Assembly (NCBI GenBank): GCA_964404765.1
Contig: CAYOLL010000014.1
Coordinates: 1-61,333, forward strand
Source of the DNA: CAYOLL01 sp964404765 [NCBI: uncultured Gemmatimonadota bacterium]
Lineage (GTDB): Bacteria; 4572-55
Direction of reading: 5' to 3'
DNA: 61,333 nucleotides
The notes under the pieces are model-generated. The model was given only the letters and a program-made list of their open reading frames with translations, was not told the DNA's origin and did not search any database. This document shows, piece by piece, positions 23,937 to 31,400 of this stretch. Both the position numbers and the translations under genes were made by a program. The first letter of the stretch is position 1; every line of letters begins with the position of its first letter.

Positions 23937-24095
23937 ATGGAAAACGACAAACCGACACGCCCGGCGAGCGGCGGGATGCCGGCCGTGCAACAAAAAGACT
24001 GGTTCAAAAAGTTGGAAGCAGCTTCGGGCCAGCTGTTGGAACTCAACACGCAAAAGGCGTGGGTTTACCTGATGCTGGATTCTTCCGGCAGATAA
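23937..24095 (+). CDS. Small hypothetical protein, possibly truncated
   Basis: The 52-residue frame MENDKPTRPASGGMPAVQQK ends soon after KAWVYLMLDSSGR. The AATAAGGGAA upstream is a weak ribosome-binding site. The sequence looks like the start of a longer soluble protein cut off before the repeat-rich gap at 24096-24481. No family is recognised. Confidence 0.4.
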   Translation: MENDKPTRPASGGMPAVQQKDWFKKLEAASGQLLELNTQKAWVYLMLDSSGR

Positions 24096-24159
24096 ACTGC
24101 GGCAGAAAGAGTGTTAGGAATGCCGTTTAAATTTAAACAACTTCCACATTTCAAAACTT

Positions 24160-24246
24160 TTCCTTGCAAGCGCTTTTGCGAAGCAATCTCGTTGCTAGAA
24201 GAACAATTACGGGGATTGCTTCACGGTGAAACTGTTCGCAATGACA
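24160..24246. repeat. CATTGCGAG-type palindromic repeat, copy 2 (degenerate)
   Basis: GCGAAGCAATCTC and GATTGCTTC pair, and the end CGCAATGACA matches the 1880-1962 copy. The left outer arm is decayed (CCTTGCAAGCG). Confidence 0.6.
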
Positions 24247-24320
24247 GCAAATCGGGAAGTTACATTTAAATCTCATTCCTTAGTGTTTTTGTGGCTTTGT
24301 GGCGAATCTTTGAATTTTTT

Positions 24321-24460
24321 GTACTAGTCAACGACCTTTAGAACACTTTTTGTCGGTGTCATTCCGGTATGTTTTTAACCGGAATCTTCTTTCAGGCAAA
24401 CAAGATGCCGGATAGAAACATTCCGGCATGACAAGTGTGTGAAATGTTGTTGACTAGTAC
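24321..24460. mobile_element. MITE-like element with 16-bp flanking direct repeats
   Basis: GTACTAGTCAAC at the left end and GTTGACTAGTAC at the right end are perfect inverted repeats; pairing continues imperfectly for about 15 more bases. AATCTTTGAATTTTTT occurs immediately outside both ends (24305-24320 and 24462-24477), like a target duplication. The inside holds a further CATTCCGG palindrome and no gene. Confidence 0.75.
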
Positions 24461-24481
24461 AAATCTTTGAATTTTTTCAGG

Positions 24482-25333
24482 TTAGCGATGCAGTGCTTTT
24501 AGCGAGAAAATTTTTGGCAGCAATTTTAATATATCCCATTTTCTCAATGTTGGCCGAATAAAAATATTGTAGTTATGATTCTCAATTTTGTGTAAAATGG
24601 TTGTTCCACCTATCCAAATCCCGCGCAGCTCAAATCGTAGATCTCGCCTAACTAACTCTGGTAAGATTTGCCCCGCCTCAAAAAATTTCCAGGTTCGTTC
24701 GATCTGAAACCGCATTAACCTTGTTAAATCAGATGTGAATATCTTTTTTTGAAGAGACTCAACGGAATATCCAAACGCAGACATATCTTGCAGAGGAATA
24801 TAAATCCGCTCTTTTTCCAAATCGATAGCGACATCTTGCCAAAAATTAGCCAATTGTAACCCGGTGCAAATGGAATCAGATAATAGATGCAGCGCCGGAT
24901 CGCGATAATTAAAAAGCAAAAGAATCAGGCGGCCAATTGGATTTGCAGAGTGGCGGCAATAAAAAAGCAGGTCGTCAAAGGTCTTGTAGTGGTTTTGCGA
25001 GATATCTATTTTGAAGGCGGTCAGGAGATCGTTAAAAAGGGACTGTGGCAGACAAAATTCGGAGATCGTTTCATGCAAGGCTATAAATACTGGATGGGTC
25101 GCCCTGCCGGCATAACAGTCCGATAATTTTTCGTGCCAATTTTCTAAAAAATCTGCCCGCTTGTTGGCAAATTGTGGTTCGTCGGCAAAGTCATCGGCAG
25201 TGCGCGCAAAAGCATAGATTGCATAAATATGCCGCCTTTTTTTTGGTGGGATGAAAAGCGAGCCGACCGGAAAATTTTCGTAGTGATTCCGCGCGATTTG
25301 CTCACAGTACTTGTAGGCGGCAGTGGCGGTCAT
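24482..25333 (-). CDS. hpnC: Squalene/phytoene synthase-family protein (HpnC-like)
   Basis: This 283-residue trans-prenyltransferase-fold protein has the first Asp-rich motif in ARTADDFADEP and the second in LANFWQDVAIDLEKERIYIP, which bind diphosphate-Mg. HpnC works with HpnD and HpnE to make squalene from farnesyl diphosphate in hopanoid-producing bacteria. Neither partner is in the window, so another head-to-head prenyl product is possible. The ATG at 25333 is chosen; a longer frame would run through the tRNA-Sec gene immediately upstream. Confidence 0.87.
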   Translation of the reverse strand: MTATAAYKYCEQIARNHYENFPVGSLFIPPKKRRHIYAIYAFARTADDFADEPQFANKRADFLENWHEKLSDCYAGRATHPVFIALHETISEFCLPQSLFNDLLTAFKIDISQNHYKTFDDLLFYCRHSANPIGRLILLLFNYRDPALHLLSDSICTGLQLANFWQDVAIDLEKERIYIPLQDMSAFGYSVESLQKKIFTSDLTRLMRFQIERTWKFFEAGQILPELVRRDLRFELRGIWIGGTTILHKIENHNYNIFIRPTLRKWDILKLLPKIFSLKALHR

Positions 25334-25343
25334 AGGCCAAAAA

Positions 25344-25441
25344 TGGCGGGGACGTGTGGGAATCGAACCCACCGCGGACGGGATTAGCGCCCGCCGACTG
25401 GATTTGAAGTCCAGGGAACCCACCAGAGTCCATTCGCCCCC
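25344..25441 (-). tRNA. selC: tRNA-Sec (anticodon TCA)
   Basis: On the minus strand the 98-nt gene has an 8-bp-type acceptor (5' GGGGGCGA, 3' ...CGTCCCCG-CCA), an anticodon arm CTGGACTTCAAATCCAG with TCA in the loop, a long variable arm (CGGCGGG...CCCGTCCG) and a T arm GTGGGTTCGATTCCCAC. CCA is encoded. The length and long variable arm fit selenocysteine tRNA. It lies between the thioredoxin-TPR gene and hpnC. No selA, selB or selD is in the window, and no obvious selenoprotein was seen. Confidence 0.93.
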
Positions 25442-25457
25442 GTTATGTCCGGTATTG

Positions 25458-26276
25458 TTACTTTTGAGGTTGAGTGATAAATCGCTTTATTTGCCGGGTA
25501 TAAACACTGGCGGGGTACTTTTGCGTGAGTTCGTTAAACATCAGGTTGGTATTTTCGGTATCGTTTAGATTTTGGTATGTCCAACCCAAGTAAAATAATG
25601 CCTCGTCACTGCGGGCATGATCTTTAAACTCGCCCATAAACGTGGTATATGTCTCCAAAGATTTTTGATTTTCGCGCAGTTGAAAATAACAAAAACCCAG
25701 ATCGAGTATCCCGTCAGGTTTATACCCTTCTTTATTTTTCGCATCTAATTCGACGAGTTTCTGCAAATAAGTCTTAGCATTTGCTAAGTCGTTTTTGGCT
25801 AAATAACGTTGCCCCAATAAAAAGGCAGCTTCCGGATCGCCACCCTTGGCCTGCTCTTTTAATAGATCTTCCGGCATGGTTTGGGCTTGGGCTTTAATCA
25901 TGTCCTGCAAGAATTGGGGGCCGCTTTTATAGCCGCCGACGCGCCAAATTTCTTTACCGGTCGAATCTAAGAAAAGGATTGTCGGATATCCTGAAACACC
26001 ATGTGCCGAGGCAGATTTTGGGTCAACTTCAGCATTGACTTTGGCGCTGATAAACTCGGCGGAGCGGGCGACAACCGGCGCGTACTTATAAGTATCCTGA
26101 TCCAGGCGCTTACACCAACCGCACCAGCTGGTGTAATAATCCACCATAATCGGTTTATTGGCCTGCTTGGCTTTGGCTAATGCATCCTGATAGCTGCTAA
26201 TCCACTGAATTTCATTGGCGAAACCAAAGGCGCATTGCATCAGGATCGCCGCTAACGTCAAAAATGTTTTCTTCAT
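25458..26276 (-). CDS. Secreted thioredoxin-fold protein with TPR region
   Basis: This 272-residue protein starts with a signal peptide (MKKTFLTLAAILMQCAFGFA). A thioredoxin domain follows with the redox motif TSWCGWCKRLD and the cis-Pro region GVSGYPTILFLD. TPR-like helices follow (AAFLLGQRYLAKNDLANAKT; ALFYLGWTYQNLNDTENTN). It probably acts as a periplasmic thiol-disulfide protein with a protein-binding tail. It overlaps rfaE2 by four bases and is transcribed with it. Confidence 0.88.
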   Translation of the reverse strand: MKKTFLTLAAILMQCAFGFANEIQWISSYQDALAKAKQANKPIMVDYYTSWCGWCKRLDQDTYKYAPVVARSAEFISAKVNAEVDPKSASAHGVSGYPTILFLDSTGKEIWRVGGYKSGPQFLQDMIKAQAQTMPEDLLKEQAKGGDPEAAFLLGQRYLAKNDLANAKTYLQKLVELDAKNKEGYKPDGILDLGFCYFQLRENQKSLETYTTFMGEFKDHARSDEALFYLGWTYQNLNDTENTNLMFNELTQKYPASVYTRQIKRFITQPQK

Positions 26277-26767
26277 GTTACAAATCCTTTCTGTTGATAA
26301 GTTTCCAAAATTTTGCCTATAAGATCCGTAGTTGAATAACCTGGTAAATATGGAATTGTTGTGACATATCCGCCATCTTGCTCCACAATTTCACGTCCAA
26401 CGATGTTGTGAATAGCCCAGTCGCCACCTTTGACAAGTACACTTGGATGAATGGTCTTAATCAGCGCCAGAGGGGTAGACTCATTAAAAAATGTGACATA
26501 ATCAACACAATTTAAAGCCGCTAAGACAAACGCACGGTCATGTTGATTGACAATAGGCCGCTTATCGCCTTTTATTTGTCGCACCGATGCATCGCTATTA
26601 AGTCCGATAATCAGGGCATCACCAAGATCACGCGCTTTTTGCAGATAATCGACGTGCCCGCGATGAATAATATCAAAAACACCATTCGTAAAGACAACTT
26701 TTAAACCATTTTGTTTCATTGCGGCGCAAATTTCTTGTAACTCGCACCAATCTGTAATGATTTTCAT
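26273..26767 (-). CDS. rfaE2: D-glycero-beta-D-manno-heptose 1-phosphate adenylyltransferase
   Basis: This 164-residue nucleotidyltransferase of the HldE C-terminal type transfers AMP from ATP to heptose 1-phosphate in LPS heptose synthesis. The HxGH motif is in NGVFDIIHRGHVDYLQKA, with later blocks GLNSDASVRQIKG, KRPIVNQHDRAFVLAAL and VLVKGGDW. It is a separate protein here rather than fused to the kinase, as in many FCB bacteria. It follows the kinase gene rfaE1 by about 95 bases. Confidence 0.95.
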   Translation of the reverse strand: MKIITDWCELQEICAAMKQNGLKVVFTNGVFDIIHRGHVDYLQKARDLGDALIIGLNSDASVRQIKGDKRPIVNQHDRAFVLAALNCVDYVTFFNESTPLALIKTIHPSVLVKGGDWAIHNIVGREIVEQDGGYVTTIPYLPGYSTTDLIGKILETYQQKGFVT

Positions 26768-26862
26768 GTGATCCCCGCAGTCTACTTTGGTATTATTTCT
26801 GGTTTATTGGCCAGTTTGCCTTTTTGAGTCGAGCTGTCTAATCAGAATCATTCAGGCAAAGT

Positions 26863-27840
26863 TTATTCAGGCAAAACTTTCAGTAATTGATCATACTGAA
26901 TGGGTACAACGCCTAATTCTGCCACCACGACGCTTGCGGCATAATTGGCCAAAGCGGCAGCTTCTTTGTAAGATGCGCCGCAGGCCAGTGCGGTCGTCGC
27001 TACGGCAATCACGGTATCACCCGCGCCGGAAACATCATAAACTTGGTGTGCTCGGGTCGGAATATGGGTGATTTCTGCAGATCGTTCATAAAGGGACATG
27101 CCTTGCTCGCTTTTGGTCAAAAGCAGAGCCTGGCAATTGAGCCGTCGCAGGGCTTTTTGGGCGATTTTATCCAGGTTGTTTTCGGGACGGCGCGACGCGA
27201 CTTGAAAAGCTTGCCGTAATTCACGCATGTTCGGCTTAAACAGGCTAATGTCCGTAAAATCAAAAAAATGATCGGATTTCGGATCGACGGTAATGATTTT
27301 ATCTTTAAAAATCCGGAGGGCTTGATGGATAAATTTGGAAGTTAATAATCCCTTGTTGTAGTCTTGAAAAATAACGGCTTCGTATAAGCTCGCTTCTTCT
27401 TTAAGTCGATCACAAAACTTCTTGATGAATCCGTCGGAGATGGCCCGAGTTTCTTCCCTATCAATCCGCACGATTTGTTGTGAATGGGCGACGCAGCGGC
27501 TTTTTTTGGTCGTCGGCCGCTGGCCGTCACGCAAGATTTGATTGGTTTTGACCTGCCGCTGATCCAAAACGCTTAATAAAATGTCGGCATCCGGATCATT
27601 GCCGACCACGCCCAGCAAGTGGGCCTGAAAGCCGAGATGGGCCAGGTTGAGCGCCACATTGGCTGCGCCGCCGCCAGCGTAGGTCTCGCGTTGCACTTCC
27701 AGCACGGGCACGGGCGCTTCCGGCGAAATTCGACCGACCGTCCCAAAAATATAGTGGTCGAGAATCAGATCGCCAATCACCAAAATATGCTTTTGCTGGC
27801 GCTGAGAAAAAAGATTATGGAAGCGTTTGCGGTTGATCAT
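26863..27840 (-). CDS. rfaE1: D-glycero-beta-D-manno-heptose-7-phosphate kinase
   Basis: This 325-residue ribokinase-fold enzyme phosphorylates heptose 7-phosphate at C1. GDLILDHYIFGTVGRISPEA and YAGGGAANVALNLAHLG form the substrate side, and YDVSGAGDTVIAV carries the catalytic Asp and anion hole. With rfaE2 it gives two of the steps to ADP-heptose, implying an LPS-containing outer membrane. It lies directly downstream of the hicBA pair on the same strand. Confidence 0.95.
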   Translation of the reverse strand: MINRKRFHNLFSQRQQKHILVIGDLILDHYIFGTVGRISPEAPVPVLEVQRETYAGGGAANVALNLAHLGFQAHLLGVVGNDPDADILLSVLDQRQVKTNQILRDGQRPTTKKSRCVAHSQQIVRIDREETRAISDGFIKKFCDRLKEEASLYEAVIFQDYNKGLLTSKFIHQALRIFKDKIITVDPKSDHFFDFTDISLFKPNMRELRQAFQVASRRPENNLDKIAQKALRRLNCQALLLTKSEQGMSLYERSAEITHIPTRAHQVYDVSGAGDTVIAVATTALACGASYKEAAALANYAASVVVAELGVVPIQYDQLLKVLPE

Positions 27841-27867
27841 TTTTTGCTCGCTGGAAGAATGCCCAAT

Positions 27868-28092
27868 TTATCGTTTAAAAAACGCGTCTGTGTCCATCTC
27901 CAAGTCCTCACGAATAATGCTTGTCAATAGACCGTGAGGGACATCTTTACTGCCATGATCGGAAATTGTAGTCTTACGCCCATCCGGATGAACAAAGCGG
28001 ATATGCGATCCTTTTTGACGGATAGCTTTGAAGCCAAGCTTTTTGACCCGCCGAATCAATTCTGTAAAACTGATCGTTGGTAGATGACTCAT
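27868..28092 (-). CDS. hicA: HicA-type mRNA interferase toxin
   Basis: This 74-residue protein has the double-stranded-RNA-binding-like HicA fold. ELIRRVKKLGFKAIRQKGSH carries the catalytic His of HicA in the GSH motif, followed by IRFVHPDGRKTTISDHGSKD and VPHGLLTSIIRE. It overlaps hicB by four bases. Unlike many toxin genes in this window it looks intact. Confidence 0.93.
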   Translation of the reverse strand: MSHLPTISFTELIRRVKKLGFKAIRQKGSHIRFVHPDGRKTTISDHGSKDVPHGLLTSIIREDLEMDTDAFFKR

Positions 28093-28307
28093 CCGGCAAT
28101 CGCCATTTCTACATCACGGATGCCAATAAAGGCAGACGTTTCGATGTAATCCTCATCATCCAGACAAACGGCAATGGCTTCTTTAATGTTGGTCATGGCC
28201 TCGTCAATGGTATGGCCATAGCTGCGACAGCCTTTGAAAAGCGGGCATTGCACAATAAAAACGCCGTCTTTATCGAGCGAAATGAGGATTGGAAAATGTT
28301 TACTCAT
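28089..28307 (-). CDS. hicB: HicB-type antitoxin
   Basis: This 72-residue protein has the partial RNase H-like fold of HicB (FPILISLDKDGVFIVQCPLF then GCRSYGHTIDEAMTNIKEAI). The C-terminal extension is short and lacks a clear ribbon-helix-helix. The ATG at 28307 is chosen, with GGAG six bases upstream; a TTG four codons earlier is open. It is first in the operon, so hicB-hicA may be followed by rfaE1 in one transcript. The gap 28308-28427 shows nothing. Confidence 0.9.
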   Translation of the reverse strand: MSKHFPILISLDKDGVFIVQCPLFKGCRSYGHTIDEAMTNIKEAIAVCLDDEDYIETSAFIGIRDVEMAIAG

Positions 28308-28427
28308 GCCTATCTCCAAGTTGTCGACTTTTTGTGATTAAATAGTTGCGCTATTGCTCATTTAAGGGTCATAGTGGCCGTCCCATGCCGCATACAATTC
28401 GTCATAACCTCGGCGCGTATAAAAGCG

Positions 28428-31400
28428 TTAGCGCAGCAACACAATCCGCCGCGTCTGGCTAAAGCTATCGGCTTGCAGGCGGTAGAAATACACCCCGGTG
28501 GCCACAGGCTGACCGGCATCGTTAGCGCCGTCCCAGCGAATCGAGTGATACGCGGCGGGTAATGGCTCTTTGAGCAGTGTTTTGACTAATTGGCCGGCGC
28601 TGTTGTATATCTCCAGACGCACGAATCCGGCGGTCGGCAGTGCAAAGTCGATAGCCGTCGTGACCTGGAACGGATTGGGCCGGTTTTGATCCAGTCGATA
28701 GGCTGTCGGGCGTCCGGTCGGGTCGGGGTCTTCGATGCCGACTTTATCGGCGCAGTCCTCGTTGGTCGGGGCGCTGTAGCCTTCGACGTAAACGGCCATG
28801 AGGGTGTAGCAGTATTTAAGGCGCGAGTCAACATTTGTATCATTATAGTCAAGCAGTTCCGGGTTGAGCGGCACGGTCACGGTGTGATGTGCGCCGGCGG
28901 CATCGGTCCAGCGTTTGGTCAGCAGGTAGCCGGTAAAGCTGGAGCGACCGGAATAGGACACGGATTCGACGGGAAAAGACGGATTTGAAACGGATAAAGA
29001 AGATTTTATTCCTTTAACTTTTAATCCGTTATCTTCCGTATTTTTCAGTCGCATCTGTGTGCTATGGGACACGGATTTGACGGGAAAAGATGGGTTTAAA
29101 GCGGATAAGGATTTGATTCCTTTGGTATTTGACCCGGCTTTTTCCGTATTTTTCAGTGGTATCCGTGTTCTATTTTCGGCCAGAATCCGCCCGCCATTTG
29201 ACGTAATTTCCACATCGTCAATCCCCAAAATAAAAGCATCTTCCGAGATGCAGTTAATGCCGATGTAGATCGGCAGGCCGTCGAAGCCGCGCAAGTCATA
29301 GTTGTAGAGCGTCCAGCCAATCGGCGCTTCATGGTAACGGCCCGGCGAGATGATCGTAAAATCCTGCGGATTGGTGCCGGTATAGGAAACGCCCACCCGA
29401 AAGCGCTCCAAACCCCAAAAATTGGTCAGCGACCGCGCCCAAAAGGAGACCCGCGAGCCCGTGCCCAACTGGACCGGCGGCGTTATCAACCAATCGTTAT
29501 TGTATTGACTATTGCCGGGCACTGCACTTAAACAGGCGGCAAACTTTGTTCCGCTATGCGCGCCGTAGCCGGCCTGACTGAGCGGCGGCGTGGTTGCCGC
29601 CGGGTTAAAGATGATAAAGGCCATTGCATTCGTTTCATGGGGAAAATTGGCGTCGGGATTCTGAAAGGTTTCCAAACCATCGCCGTCCACCAGCGTCCAC
29701 GGGGCAAAGTTGATGGAAAAATCGGCGTAATCCTCAAAGCCGTCGGTCAAAAGTTGCGTCTCGCAGACTAAGGGCGCCGCCCACTTTAGAGATACCTGAT
29801 CTCCTCGAAATTCAGCATTCAGGCCGCTCGGCGCACACAACGGCTCAACATCGATACAGCTTTCTTCGCTTAAAATACTGACTCCGCCGTCGGTATAGTT
29901 GGCCATCACCGCGTAACAGAGCAGGTCGCCTTCGGCTACGCCGGCGTCTTCATAGTCAAAAATCCCGCCGTCCCGCGTGGTGGCCAGTTCGCTGAACAGG
30001 CCGGTATTGACCGAGCGATAAATGGTGAAGGATTCGATGACCTGGCGATTGGCGCGCTGGCTACTTGCAAAATGAATTCTGCTACTCCAGGCGGCGGGCA
30101 AGGTATAGCCGATTACGGATAGTTCCGGTGCAGGCAAGGCGCTGTTGATTGTCGGCTGCTGACCGCTAACCGCTGACCGTTGACCGCTCGCCAATTTGAG
30201 ATTGACTTCCAGCGCGATATTCGGATAGCCGCTCGATGCGGCCAGTTTGACAAAACGCCCGCCGGTGGCCGCGTTCAGGATGTAGGTATGCGATTCGGCG
30301 GAATTAGCGTTGCGGTCGGCCAGCGGAAACGGTCCCTGAATCTGGCCTTCGGTCGTCCCTTTCAACACCACCCAAAACGGCTCGCCGGCGGTAAACTGTA
30401 AGCGGCGGTCGCCAAAATATTGGTAGCTGATCAACGGTGTATTGAGCGCGTTATTGGGCAGGTCACGGTCTACGATTTCGGCCAGCATTTGCCCGGGCTG
30501 ATCGCCATTGGCGCGATGGATGCTGACGGTGTGCGCGCCGTTGCTCCAGGCGGGATGGTTGTTGCCGGTCAGGTTGATAAAGATTTCGCTGACATCGGTT
30601 AATTCAAATGCGCCCAGCGCGGCGTCCGGCGTCACATAAACGGCCAATTGCGAATTGGTCAGCGTCGGAAAATAGCTGGAAACTTCATTGGACTTAAAGT
30701 AGCTCAGACGGGCATGATCGGCAAAGCACACGTCCGGCGCAGTCCAGGAAATAGCGACGGTGTGGCCGCCGTCCAGCAGCAGGGTGGACACATTTTCGGG
30801 CGGGCAATAATCAGGCGGATTTTCGCCGCGCTGCATAAATTCCAGATAGGCGGCCATGAGCGCGGTTTGGCGATCCGCGGCAATGCCGCTGAATTGGAAC
30901 GAGACGCCGATGGTGCGATACTTTTTGCTCTCGTGATAGCGGGCGATACCGATGGTTTGCTGATCGAAGGCGTTGGTAAAGATAGCGAAACTTTCGGTCG
31001 TATCGGTCGGGGCCAGGCGGTCGAGCCATTGATTTTCGCCGCGGTAGACCGAGCTAAAGCCGGCGGTAAAAGTGCCGCGAACGCCGACAACATCGCTCAC
31101 ATCCGGCCGGGCCCCGCCATCGCTCAACGGGGTGATGCCGAAGGCGCCGTTAAAGTTGAAGCCGCCGTTTTGCGGGTCATAATACCAGACATCGCCGCCT
31201 TCCATGTAGACGCTGCTGCCGTTGTTCAGATATTCCAGGATCAATTGCGCCTCAATGCCGGCTTCGGAAATCTGGGCTGTGCTTTCAAAAACGCCCAGGG
31301 CGATAAACAAGCCTTTATATGTTTCCAGCGGATTGGCAATTAAATCCGTTGTCAGATTGACGATGTAGCCGTTGGCTTCAATTGCGCTTTTGAGATAAAC

